A stretch of DNA of 64,000 bases from an uncultured Oscillospiraceae bacterium (GTDB lineage: Bacteria > Bacillota > Clostridia > Oscillospirales > Acutalibacteraceae), in assembly GCA_900544375.1 (NCBI GenBank), contig UQUZ01000004.1, forward strand, positions 34,000 to 97,999, read 5' to 3'. The notes beneath the pieces were generated by a model that did no database searches, was not told the DNA's origin, and saw only the letters and a list, made by a program, of their open reading frames with translations. This document shows, piece by piece, positions 9,721 through 17,231 of this stretch (position 1 is its first letter; each line of letters opens with the position of its first letter). A program made the translations under genes and the position numbers.

Positions 9721-10929
9721 TTATAACAATGTATAGCGCCTGCCAGATTCCGGCCGCACCAAACCGTATAGCTCCAGCTCTGTAAAAGCGCGCAGGATAT
9801 CCTGCGCCGGAAGGCGCAAACGATCGGCCGCCTCATCCACATACAGCGCGCCCGCGCTGAGAAGCGTCAACAACTGTTTCGCCGGTGCGCTCAGGTGCTC
9901 CGGCATGCTTTTGCTGCCGGCAGCTTGGGCGGAAACAGCCTGTGTTTCCCTTATATTATGCATCCGTGCGCAATTATGCATGTTGTGAAGTGCCTGCCCT
10001 TGTTTTTTTTGCAGTTTTGCAAAGGGCCTATCCGCTCCGGTCAGATGGAGTGTGTCCGGATACAGGTATTGATATTCCTCCAACACATCCATTGCAGTGA
10101 GCACCGGCTTCGCCCCATCCCGGATGAGCCGGTTTGCCCCGGTATAGGCGGAGCTGACGATATCGCCAGGCACGGCGAACACGTCCCGCCCTTGCTCTAG
10201 CGCGCAGCGCGCCGTAATCAGGGAACCGCTCTTTTCACCTGCCTCAATCACGACTGTTCCACAGCTCACACCGGAGAGCAGCCGGTTTCGCACCGGAAAG
10301 GTTGTGCGGCCAGGCGGCGTGCCAGGCGGAAACTCACTGACCACCGCCCCATGTGCGGCAATCGACTCGCGCAGATATTGGTTTTCCATCAAATAACGTG
10401 CACCGAGCCCGCAGCCGAGAAACGCAACCGTCTCCCCGCCACCCTCCAGCGCGCCCATATGAGCCGCCGAATCAATGCCCAGCGCCCCGCCGCTGACGAC
10501 AACTGCACCCGCTTGGGCAAACGCTTTGCATAAACCCTGCGCGATCTGCCTACCCTGAAAAGAAGCTTCCCGCGCGCCAACCACGGCCAAGGCCACACGC
10601 CCGTCCAAATCCGGCATCCGCCCCCACACATACAAGGCGGCCGGGAAATTCGGAATAGCCCGCAGCCTCTTGGGATAACACGGGTCTTCCGGCGTAAGGG
10701 CCAGCCAGCCGTTGCCCGCGCACTGCTTCAAAATCTCCTCTGCCTGCGTCAGCCTTTGGGAACGCAGCTTTTCCAACTGCCTAGCCGTAAACAGGCCCGC
10801 GAGCTTCCATTCCAGCTCGCCTGCCTCATACAGGCGGCGCGCCGTGCCAAAATAAGCAATGGCCTCCTCCAAACGCGATTGCACACCCAACGCGGATTGC
10901 AGCCAAATCCAATAGCATCGGTCATCCAT
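9721..10929 (-). CDS. dprA: DNA-processing protein DprA (Smf)
   Basis: DprA binds incoming single-stranded DNA during natural transformation and loads RecA. About 402 residues. The Rossmann core shows VAVVGAREAS, the SGGALGIDSAAH loop, FPPGTPP and FPVRNRLLSG, then EAGEKSGSLITA and VFAVPGD; all are hallmarks of the family. A C-terminal winged-helix segment (about residues 340-402) matches the DprA_WH extension. Two in-frame ATGs exist at 10953 and 10929; 10929 is chosen because AAGGA lies 10 bases before it and the first has no ribosome site. No other competence genes are in the window, so transformability cannot be judged from this. Confidence 0.95.
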   Translation of the reverse strand: MDDRCYWIWLQSALGVQSRLEEAIAYFGTARRLYEAGELEWKLAGLFTARQLEKLRSQRLTQAEEILKQCAGNGWLALTPEDPCYPKRLRAIPNFPAALYVWGRMPDLDGRVALAVVGAREASFQGRQIAQGLCKAFAQAGAVVVSGGALGIDSAAHMGALEGGGETVAFLGCGLGARYLMENQYLRESIAAHGAVVSEFPPGTPPGRTTFPVRNRLLSGVSCGTVVIEAGEKSGSLITARCALEQGRDVFAVPGDIVSSAYTGANRLIRDGAKPVLTAMDVLEEYQYLYPDTLHLTGADRPFAKLQKKQGQALHNMHNCARMHNIRETQAVSAQAAGSKSMPEHLSAPAKQLLTLLSAGALYVDEAADRLRLPAQDILRAFTELELYGLVRPESGRRYTLL

Positions 10930-10973
10930 GCATATGCCATCCTTTTCATTCATTCAGGGGAAGGGCACGGGAA

Positions 10974-11765
10974 TTACCGCTCACGCATCATTTCCCACAT
11001 GAGGATTGCGGCCGCAGCGGAAGCGTTTAGCGACTCCGCACGCCCGCGCATTGGGATTGTTACAAGCGCATCGCAAAGCGCCATCGTTTCCCGCGTGACG
11101 CCTGCTCCCTCATTGCCAACGACGCACACTGTCCGTGGTCCGAGGCCCGCCTCTGCAACGGGAAGCGCATCCACGCGCGGCGTGGATGCAAAAAGCCGCA
11201 TACCCTGCGCCCGGCAGGCATGCAGGGCTGCCTCCATGGAATCCATGCGCAGCACAGGCACCCTCAAAAGGGAGCCCATGGCAGCACGCTGCGCTTTGGG
11301 GCTATAAAGATCGCATCCGCCCGAAACAATCAGGCCGCTTAACCCCAGCGCTTCCGCCGTGCGGGCGACCGCGCCAAGGTTGGATGGATCTTGAATATTC
11401 TCAAGGGCGATATAGCTGCCATTCTTTTCTATTGTATCGTCGCCCGGGCGTTTGTCAAGTACCTCGCAGATGCAAAAAATGCCCTGCGGGGATTGTGTAT
11501 CCCCCAAACGGCGGCTAATTTCCTCTGTAATCAAAAAAACGGAAGCGGCTCTTTCCTTCAAAAAGGCCGTCTCCTTCGGGTAGCGTTCCAATGCCTGGCG
11601 GGTTAAAAAAAGCTGACGCAACGGTATGCCTGTTTGCCCCGCATCCATGCATAGCCGGGCTCCCTCCAATACGAAAAGCCCCTCCTCACGCCGCGCGGCG
11701 GCAGAGGAAAGCAGCTGCGCGGCAGCCTTCACACGGGCGTTTGAGCGGCTGGTAATCTCCTCCAT
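10974..11765 (-). CDS. TrmH-family RNA 2'-O-methyltransferase
   Basis: A SpoU/TrmH-type SAM-dependent methyltransferase that modifies ribose 2'-OH in rRNA or tRNA. About 263 residues: an N-terminal substrate-binding domain, then the knotted SPOUT domain with motif 1 NIQDPSNLGAVART, motif 2 VVGNEGAGV and motif 3 IPMRGRAESLNASAA. The exact nucleotide target cannot be read from sequence. The open frame extends upstream to 11846, but ATG 11765 has AAGGAGG at the right distance, and the region above it holds the rplT terminator, so 11765 is the start. It lies 44 bases upstream of dprA on the same strand. Confidence 0.92.
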   Translation of the reverse strand: MEEITSRSNARVKAAAQLLSSAAARREEGLFVLEGARLCMDAGQTGIPLRQLFLTRQALERYPKETAFLKERAASVFLITEEISRRLGDTQSPQGIFCICEVLDKRPGDDTIEKNGSYIALENIQDPSNLGAVARTAEALGLSGLIVSGGCDLYSPKAQRAAMGSLLRVPVLRMDSMEAALHACRAQGMRLFASTPRVDALPVAEAGLGPRTVCVVGNEGAGVTRETMALCDALVTIPMRGRAESLNASAAAAILMWEMMRER

Positions 11766-11802
11766 AGGATTCCTCCTTGATCTAAGCGCTGGAAAATGCA
11801 AA

Positions 11803-11830
11803 GAAAAACACGCCCGAGTCACCCCGGGCG
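11803..11830 (-). terminator. Terminator of infC-rpmI-rplT
   Basis: On the minus strand CGCCCG pairs with CGGGCG around an 8-base loop and is followed, after TG, by a T-run. It lies 16 bases after the rplT stop and before the methyltransferase start, so it ends the ribosomal operon. Confidence 0.8.
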
Positions 11831-11845
11831 CGGCTTCACAATTCA

Positions 11846-12202
11846 TTATTTCAACGCTGCTTTTGCCTGCTCGGCCAGGGAGGTAAAGGCAGCCGGGTCC
11901 GCAATGGCGATCTCAGAAAGCATCTTGCGGTTGAGCGTTACATTCGCCTTCTTCAGGCCATTCATGAAGGTGGAATAGTTCATCCCATTTTGCTTGCAGG
12001 CGGCAGAAATGCGGGTGATCCACAGGCGGCGGAAATCACGCTTTTTTTGCTTGCGGCCAATATAGGCATACTGGCCGGATTTCATAACAGCCTGCTTCGC
12101 AGTTTTGAACAGTTTGCTCTTGGAGCCGTAATATCCCTTTGCGAGCTTAAGTGTTTTATTCCTTCTCTTGCGCGTCATCATCGCGCCTTTGATACGAGCC
12201 AT
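11846..12202 (-). CDS. rplT: Ribosomal protein L20
   Basis: The 118-residue protein opens MARIKGAMMTRKRRNKTLKL and is rich in Lys/Arg, the normal length and start for bL20. L20 binds 23S rRNA early in 50S assembly and in Bacillota and proteobacteria also represses its own operon through the infC leader. The ATG follows GGAGGTAACCTACC, a strong ribosome site. It is the third gene of infC-rpmI-rplT, 44 bases after rpmI, and is followed by a clear terminator at 11803-11830. Confidence 0.99.
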   Translation of the reverse strand: MARIKGAMMTRKRRNKTLKLAKGYYGSKSKLFKTAKQAVMKSGQYAYIGRKQKKRDFRRLWITRISAACKQNGMNYSTFMNGLKKANVTLNRKMLSEIAIADPAAFTSLAEQAKAALK

Positions 12203-12246
12203 GGTAGGTTACCTCCGTTAATGTAAATGTTTCTTGCGTGTCTCTC

Positions 12247-12444
12247 TTATTTATACGGAACCAGGCGCTTAATCTGCTTCTGGTTCGTGGTGTCCGCCAC
12301 GCTCGTTTTGCGCAGGTTTCTCTTGCGCTTTGTGTTCTTCTTGGTCAGGATGTGAGATTTGTTGGCATGGGCACGGATCGGTTTGCCGTTTTTCGACATT
12401 TTAAAGCGCTTTTTTGCACCGCTATGGGTTTTAATTTTCGGCAT
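12247..12444 (-). CDS. rpmI: Ribosomal protein L35
   Basis: A 65-residue basic protein opening MPKIKTHSGAKKRFKMSKNG, which is diagnostic of bL35 of the 50S subunit. The ATG follows AAGGAGGATATTTATC. It lies 17 bases after the infC stop and upstream of rplT, in the conserved infC-rpmI-rplT order. Confidence 0.99.
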   Translation of the reverse strand: MPKIKTHSGAKKRFKMSKNGKPIRAHANKSHILTKKNTKRKRNLRKTSVADTTNQKQIKRLVPYK

Positions 12445-12461
12445 GATAAATATCCTCCTTA

Positions 12462-12980
12462 TTACTTCACTGGTTTTGCTGCCAAGAACATAATCATGGA
12501 ACGGCCCTCAAGCTTGGCGGGTTTTTCTACGCTGCTCTCCTCTTGAAGCTCTTGTGCAAAGCGCTTCATAATCTCCAAGCCGTTTTGAGGGTGCGCCATC
12601 TCGCGGCCACGGAACCGGATGGAAACCTTGACTTTGTTCCCTTCCTTCAGGAACCGTCTGGCATGGCCGGCTTTGGTTTCAAAGTCGTGCTTGTCAATGT
12701 TCAATGACAGGCGGATTTCCTTGATCTCCACGATATGCTGATTTTTTCTTGCTTCCTTCTCCCGCTTGGCCTGCTCAAAGCGGTACTTCCCGTAGTCCAT
12801 AATCTTACATACGGGCGGCGTGGCCTGGGGAGCAATTTTGACAAGGTCAAGGTCCTTCTCCTCGGCGATACGTAGCGCTTCCCGCGCAGACATGATGCCA
12901 AGCTGCTCGCCTGCATCCGTGATCACCCGGATCTCCCGGTCACGGATTTGTTCATTGATCTGCATGTCTTTGTTGCTAAT
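12462..12980 (-). CDS. infC: Translation initiation factor IF-3, probable AUU start
   Basis: IF-3 keeps the 30S subunit free and proofreads start codons. Reading from an ATT at 12980 gives 172 residues beginning [M]SNKDMQINEQIRDREIRVI, the standard IF-3 N terminus and length. GGAGGT lies 8 bases before this ATT; the first in-frame ATG (12965) is about 23 bases from that site and has no ribosome site of its own. An AUU start fits the known IF-3 self-regulation, in which IF-3 discriminates against its own AUU codon. The N domain, basic linker and C domain (KVSIRFRGREMAHPQNG) are all intact. The gene heads infC-rpmI-rplT and sits behind an attenuator leader. Confidence 0.95.
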   Translation of the reverse strand: MSNKDMQINEQIRDREIRVITDAGEQLGIMSAREALRIAEEKDLDLVKIAPQATPPVCKIMDYGKYRFEQAKREKEARKNQHIVEIKEIRLSLNIDKHDFETKAGHARRFLKEGNKVKVSIRFRGREMAHPQNGLEIMKRFAQELQEESSVEKPAKLEGRSMIMFLAAKPVK

Positions 12981-13168
12981 GTTCAAGCACCTCCAAAACC
13001 TGTTGGGCACCGCCGGGTTACCGGCAGGGCCAAAATTAAAAAGCGCGGACAATCCTTCGTCCACGCTCAACACACAAAAATAGGGGCTACTTTGCCCTGT
13101 ATTCCGGTATTGACCTGACGCGGGCACTCCCGGCAGGTGAGAACAAAAGGCATCCTTCTTTCTTGTAC
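12981..13168 (-). promoter_or_regulatory. infC leader (L20/IF-3-type attenuator leader)
   Basis: About 188 bases separate the predicted transcription start from the infC start. The leader contains a complete intrinsic terminator (13032-13066) and, between it and the infC ribosome site, a second hairpin around GCCGG-GTTA-CCGGC. This is the arrangement of the L20 leader, in which ribosomal protein L20 controls readthrough into infC-rpmI-rplT. Assignment to that RNA family rests on position and the terminator; I did not confirm a consensus L20-binding fold. Confidence 0.7.
13032..13066 (-). terminator. Attenuator terminator in infC leader
   Basis: On the minus strand GCGTGGAC pairs with GTCCGCGC (one G-U) around an 8-base loop, followed by TTTTTAATTTT. 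It lies about 50 bases before the infC start, inside the transcript. Confidence 0.85.
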
Positions 13169-13174
13169 CCGAGT

Positions 13175-13203
13175 ATTATAGCAGATGGGGAACCGCCCGT
13201 CAA
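13175..13203 (-). promoter_or_regulatory. Promoter of infC operon
   Basis: Minus strand: -35 TTGACG (13198-13203), 17-base spacer, -10 TATAAT (13175-13180). It is a near-consensus housekeeping promoter about 195 bases upstream of the infC start. Confidence 0.88.
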
Positions 13204-13420
13204 GCCTCTTGCCTGATTTTTTCTATTATCTATGAGGAACCCCCTTTTCTTGCACGAAACGGCCCCGCACACGCAATACATGAACGGGGCCGCCTCTATT
13301 CAGTTGTTATGGAAAAAGCTTGACGGTTATACTATAGCCCATCCGGCATGATCTGTCAACTGTTTTGAACAGAAATTCTGTCAATCGCGCTGATAAAATC
13401 TGCATTTTCACAAAAAGCGA
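13204..13420. other. Intergenic region with an isolated 8-bp hairpin
   Basis: No convincing gene. At 13260-13292 CGGCCCCG pairs with CGGGGCCG around a 17-base loop with no T-run on either side. It lies upstream of both the infC promoter and the divergent hydrolase, so it is not an obvious terminator of either. Confidence 0.4.
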
Positions 13421-13449
13421 TTGTAAATAATGCCTGCGCCTGATAGAAT
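13421..13449 (+). promoter_or_regulatory. Promoter of alpha/beta hydrolase gene
   Basis: Plus strand: TTGTAA (13421-13426), 17-base spacer, TAGAAT (13444-13449), about 35 bases upstream of the hydrolase start. Confidence 0.6.
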
Positions 13450-13483
13450 GATAGCATACTTCAATAGAGAGAGGTTCACTTTT

Positions 13484-14473
13484 ATGGAGATTATTTGGAA
13501 TTCCTTGCTCATCGCCGCCGTATGCCTTGTGCTTTTCCTTCTGGCCACAGCAGTCGGCGCCGTTTTTTTCAAAATGGTTCTGGTACGGGAGAAACATCCC
13601 GGCGACCCGATGAACAAAAGTCATGTCACGCCGGAGGAGTTGGAGCGCTGGCGCAAAGCTGTCCGCGAGGGAAACGACTGGGTGGCCTCGCATAAAACAC
13701 AGGAGGTTGCGATTACCTCTCACGACGGTCTCAATTTGCGCGGCCTGCTGGTGCCCGCTGAGGGCGGCATGGAGCATAGCCGCAAATTCCTCCTCGCCAT
13801 CCACGGCTACCGCAGCGGCCCAATGCGTGAATATTATTACATGCTGCCCTTTTACCACTCGCTCGGCTATCATGTGCTGATGCCGGATGACCGCGCGCAC
13901 GGAAAGAGCGAGGGCAGCTATATCGGCTTTGGCTGGCTCGACCGCCTTGATTGCATCGCATGGGTCCATTACATCGTCGACACTTACGGCCAGGACTGTG
14001 AAATTGTCATGCAGGGGATCTCCATGGGCGCGGCAACTGTGATGAACGCCTCCGGGGAGGCGCTTCCTCCCCAGGTGAAGGGGATCATTGAGGACTGCGG
14101 CTTTTCTACTGCAAAGGATGTATTCGCCCACGAGGCAAAGCTGCGCTACAAGCTGCCCGCCTGGCCGCTGATTCCGGCGGCCAGCATGGTATGCGGGCTG
14201 ATTGCAGGCTACCGCTTTGCTCAGGATGAGCCCGTCAGGCAGATTCAAAAAGCGAAGGTGCCCTTCCTTTTTATTCATGGCAGCCGAGATGATTTTGTGC
14301 CAACTCCGATGGTGCATGAAGTTTATGATGCGTGCCCAACACATAAGACGAAGCTCCTTGTGGAAGGCGCCGCGCACGCGATGGCATATCTGGAGGACCG
14401 GGAGGGCTATGAAAAGGCGGTAAGGGCTTTTCTGGAACGCGTGACTACGCCAACGGAGTTGCCGGTTGAATAG
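13484..14473 (+). CDS. Membrane-anchored alpha/beta hydrolase
   Basis: A 329-residue serine hydrolase of the S33-aminopeptidase/BAAT-like type. Residues 1-27 form one hydrophobic helix that should anchor it in the membrane. Seen: oxyanion-side HGYRSGP, the nucleophile elbow GISMGA, a late acid HGSRDDFVP and the final histidine in EGAAHAMAY, so the Ser-Asp-His triad is complete. Substrate unknown; related Clostridial proteins are annotated only as hydrolases. The ATG at 13484 follows GAGAGAGG; an upstream ATG at 13430 lies in the promoter region and is rejected. It is monocistronic, with its own promoter and a strong terminator after it. Confidence 0.85.
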   Translation: MEIIWNSLLIAAVCLVLFLLATAVGAVFFKMVLVREKHPGDPMNKSHVTPEELERWRKAVREGNDWVASHKTQEVAITSHDGLNLRGLLVPAEGGMEHSRKFLLAIHGYRSGPMREYYYMLPFYHSLGYHVLMPDDRAHGKSEGSYIGFGWLDRLDCIAWVHYIVDTYGQDCEIVMQGISMGAATVMNASGEALPPQVKGIIEDCGFSTAKDVFAHEAKLRYKLPAWPLIPAASMVCGLIAGYRFAQDEPVRQIQKAKVPFLFIHGSRDDFVPTPMVHEVYDACPTHKTKLLVEGAAHAMAYLEDREGYEKAVRAFLERVTTPTELPVE

Positions 14474-14481
14474 TGTAATAT

Positions 14482-14504
14482 AAAAAACGGTTCTATGAAT
14501 CGTT
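14482..14504 (-). terminator. Terminator of SplB-like gene (minus strand)
   Basis: On the minus strand AACGATTC pairs with GAACCGTT (one mismatch) around ATA, followed by a T-run of six. It lies about 60 bases after the stop of the minus-strand radical SAM gene, back to back with the plus-strand terminator. Confidence 0.7.
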
Positions 14505-14506
14505 TC

Positions 14507-14551
14507 AGCGTGGCAGAAGCGAAACAACGCCTCTACCACGCTTTCTTTCTT
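14507..14551 (+). terminator. Terminator after hydrolase gene
   Basis: AGCGTGG pairs with CCACGCT, with inner AGA/TCT and GCG/CGC pairs around loop AAACAA, followed by a pyrimidine tract TTTCTTTCTTCC. Confidence 0.85.
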
Positions 14552-14566
14552 CCACTTCTTCCGCTT

Positions 14567-15466
14567 TTAAAAGAACTTCAGCTGCGTACCCTCGTATCCC
14601 AACCGGCTCGCCCGCACGATATCCTGCATCTGATATAAAATGCCCGCCTCCTCACACGCTTTGGAAAACAGTCCCCACAGCTCCTTCGCCCGGCGGCTCA
14701 CACAACGGTAATCACGACGGTACTGCCGCTCATACTGCGCCCGCAGCCCTTCACCCGGAAAAAGCGCATCGAGCTTTGCGAGATACCATTCCCGCTGGTT
14801 CTGCCGCAAGGTCATGCCAAAGGCTGGGTAGATAAATTTCGCACCGCATTGTGCCGCGCGTGCGATGATCCCCAGCACATTTTCCGGCGTATCCTCCAGA
14901 AACGGCAGTACGGGCATCAGCAGAATTCCCGCGAACAGGCCCGACTCTATCAATTGCGCAAGCGCATGAAACCGCTCGGAGGAGAGCGGCGCGCCCGGCT
15001 CAATTCTTCGGCTAATCGCATCGTCGCAGGTGGTAATAGTCAGCTTGCAGACCACGGGCATCTCCGCCCGGATTTCCTGCAAGATATCAATATCACGAGT
15101 AATAAGCGTGCCTTTTGTGGCGATTGCCGCACCAAAGCCGAAGGCTGCCAGCAGCTCTAAGGCATGGCGCGTGGCCTCCAGCTCGCGCTCATAGGGGTTA
15201 TAGGGGTCGCTCATCGAACCCGTGCCCACAACGCCGGGCTTCACCTTGCGCCGCAGGTCGTCGCGCACAATTTGAAGCGCGTTCTCCTTGATGCGCACCT
15301 GGTCAAAATGATCAATCCGGTAGCAATCCGACCGGCTGTCGCAATAGATGCAGCCATGGCAACAGCCGCGGTAAAGATTCATATTGTAATCCGTGCCGAA
15401 CCATTCGCTGCTTTTTGTGCGTGTGACAATGGTTTTGGCGGGCACCGTTTCAATGGGCGGAAGCAT
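14567..15466 (-). CDS. SplB-like radical SAM protein
   Basis: A 299-residue radical SAM protein of the COG1533 (SplB-like) group. The cluster motif is CCHGCIYC near residues 35-42, preceded by the family-typical NMNLYRGC. The GTGSMSDPYNPYE and TKGTLITRDIDIL segments are also shared by this group. True spore photoproduct lyases repair UV-damaged spore DNA and carry a conserved C-terminal cysteine as H-atom donor; I do not see that region clearly, so this is a paralogous family member of unknown substrate. Monocistronic, facing the hydrolase, with its own terminator. The ATG follows GGCAGGCGATCAG. Confidence 0.82.
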   Translation of the reverse strand: MLPPIETVPAKTIVTRTKSSEWFGTDYNMNLYRGCCHGCIYCDSRSDCYRIDHFDQVRIKENALQIVRDDLRRKVKPGVVGTGSMSDPYNPYERELEATRHALELLAAFGFGAAIATKGTLITRDIDILQEIRAEMPVVCKLTITTCDDAISRRIEPGAPLSSERFHALAQLIESGLFAGILLMPVLPFLEDTPENVLGIIARAAQCGAKFIYPAFGMTLRQNQREWYLAKLDALFPGEGLRAQYERQYRRDYRCVSRRAKELWGLFSKACEEAGILYQMQDIVRASRLGYEGTQLKFF

Positions 15467-15558
15467 CTGATCGCCTGCCTTTGCTGAAATTGGGGATCGT
15501 GGCCAGGGTTATCCGCCCGCAAAGCATTGTAAAACAGCCAAAGAAGTTTGCAACTGCC

Positions 15559-15837
15559 TCAGCCCTGCGCCGCGTTCCCTTTCCACCGTTTGAGCGTGGG
15601 GAACCAGGCGAGCATCTGCCTGCGCGCCTGCTCCGGATCCAAATACATGCCCATATCCTGCCCGATCTTTACACAGCAATCAATCATTTCCTCCATCGTG
15701 CAATCCTGCTTGAACGCGCCTTTGTCATAACAGTAGCAGCAGTAGTCGTTATTCCGGCTCCCATCCGCATTGGTTGCAAAGTGCGCCTCCTGCGTCATCG
15801 GCATCCCGCAGCTCTGGCAAAATATTTTTTCATCCAT
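15559..15837 (-). CDS. Small zinc-ribbon domain protein
   Basis: A 92-residue protein opening MDEKIFCQSCGMPM with a second set of cysteines in DYCCYCYDKG; the pattern resembles the putative zinc-ribbon domain family found as a stand-alone or fused to regulators. A C-terminal segment with DPEQARRQMLAWFPTLKRW is also typical. Function unknown. ATG 15837 is chosen because AAAGG lies about 12 bases upstream; longer starts lie too close to that site or overlap the end of the upstream WYL gene. It is 62 bases downstream of that regulator and probably co-transcribed with it. Confidence 0.8.
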   Translation of the reverse strand: MDEKIFCQSCGMPMTQEAHFATNADGSRNNDYCCYCYDKGAFKQDCTMEEMIDCCVKIGQDMGMYLDPEQARRQMLAWFPTLKRWKGNAAQG

Positions 15838-15899
15838 GTTGACCATCCTTTCCAATTGCGATGGATTCAGGATAACAAAAATAAGCTGACATCTGCGTG

Positions 15900-16838
15900 T
15901 CATATATGGCCAGGCTCATAAAGCGAAACAATCTCCCGCACGCGGCGGAGCAATTTTTCACGCACCTGAGGCGGGCTGAGGACACGGACGTTCGCACCAT
16001 ATTGTAACAGCATGCTGTAGAGCCACTCCGCATCCGGCGCATAGGTCCGCACGGTGAAGCTACCGTCCTCCTCCTTGATAATCGCGCTATGGGGGAATAG
16101 ATCATAAACCTGATAGGCCATCTGCGGCGCAAACCGCAGCACGATCTGGAGCGGAGGCTGATCGCCTCCGTTATCTGTTTTCGCCCCCGCCTCCTCTCCC
16201 TCAGTGGAAAGCCTAGCCGGGTCAAAGCCCTCATGCAAAAGCTCCACTTCGTCCATCCGGCAGATTTTAAAGGTGCGCATGGCGCCGCGTTTTTCGCACC
16301 AGGCACGCAAGTACCATCCTCCACCCCGAAACAGCAGCTTCAGCGGCGCAGCGGTGCGCTCGCTTCTTTCGCCTGCGGCGCTGTAATAAATGAAATGCAG
16401 CTTTTGACGGCTCAGAATGGCATCCTTAAGGAGGTTAAATTTCCGCTTTTCCCCCTCATCGCTGCCCCAATCCCAACCCCAATGAGAAAAATCCACTTCG
16501 ATCCAATCTGCCCCCTGGCGGCGAAACAGAGTATTGACCCGCTCGAGCACCTCTTCCCCGCCCGCATGTGTGGCAGCAACGCTTTGCAGCGCAAATAAGA
16601 TTTCATCCTGTTCCCGCTCGGACAGCAGGGACTTATCCAATACGAAATCGGGCAGTAGGCTTACGCCGCCGCCCCGCCCGCGGCTACAATAAACTGGGAT
16701 CCCTGCACCGGAAAGCAGGTCGATATCCCGGTAAATCGTGCGCACGGAAACCTCAAAACGCTCCGCGAGCGCGGCCGCTGTAACACTCCCCTTCTCCAGC
16801 AGCAGGTAGATGATTTCGAATAGACGATTGATCTGCAC
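15900..16838 (-). CDS. WYL-domain HTH transcriptional regulator (YafY-type)
   Basis: A 312-residue DNA-binding regulator. Residues 1-60 form an HTH_11 type winged helix (SVTAAALAERFEVSVRTIYRDIDLL), followed by a WYL domain with GGGWYLRAWCEKRG and a C-terminal WCX-like region. WYL domains are thought to bind small molecules or nucleic-acid ligands; the ligand here is unknown. It has its own promoter and is followed by the zinc-ribbon protein gene, a recurrent pairing that suggests it controls that small gene or itself. It lies divergent to no gene; lacZ is on the same strand 400 bases upstream. Confidence 0.92.
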   Translation of the reverse strand: MQINRLFEIIYLLLEKGSVTAAALAERFEVSVRTIYRDIDLLSGAGIPVYCSRGRGGGVSLLPDFVLDKSLLSEREQDEILFALQSVAATHAGGEEVLERVNTLFRRQGADWIEVDFSHWGWDWGSDEGEKRKFNLLKDAILSRQKLHFIYYSAAGERSERTAAPLKLLFRGGGWYLRAWCEKRGAMRTFKICRMDEVELLHEGFDPARLSTEGEEAGAKTDNGGDQPPLQIVLRFAPQMAYQVYDLFPHSAIIKEEDGSFTVRTYAPDAEWLYSMLLQYGANVRVLSPPQVREKLLRRVREIVSLYEPGHI

Positions 16839-16864
16839 GGCGCTCCCCCCTTTGATTGGTTATG

Positions 16865-16893
16865 AGTATAGCACAAATGTTCGCACACCACAA
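16865..16893 (-). promoter_or_regulatory. Promoter of WYL regulator
   Basis: Minus strand: TTGTGG (16888-16893), 17-base spacer, TATACT (16865-16870), about 27 bases before the regulator start. Confidence 0.7.
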
Positions 16894-17231
16894 GCTGTTC
16901 GGTGATTTCTCATTTTATATGGATTTCCTGGGTCGAATTTACATATAGCAATTCGACTTACCCGTGTAGAAAGTCATATTCATTTTGAAACACCACGTTA
17001 GAATCTGGAATGTTATGCATCATCAATCTCCTATTCTGTTTTGAAAATCACCTCTATTTAAATTTGGGCCGCGTAGCGATCTCCCTTCTCTCTCGCATTT
17101 CTTTCCTCAAAATAACGCATCCTTTCCCACTGTTCGGGAGGGTTTGTCTCTTAATACAATGCCGTTTCCATTGGTCATTCACACATACTGAACGGCGCAA
17201 TCCTCCCCATTGGGAGAGGGGGATTTCTTTT
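16894..17231. other. Non-coding gap downstream of lacZ
   Basis: No gene found in 338 bases. Near 17196-17222 a weak hairpin (CCTCTCC / GGGGAGG on the minus strand) lies just after the lacZ stop and may be its terminator, but lacks a T-run. The sequence around 17147-17230 shares short blocks (TGTCTCTT, CCCATTG, GGGGGA followed by T-runs) with the gap downstream of the fucosidase gene at 25030-25130. Confidence 0.45.

Noticed and set aside
13307..14539. A 410-codon minus-strand frame
   Set aside because: Antisense to the alpha/beta hydrolase, which has a promoter, ribosome site and full catalytic triad.
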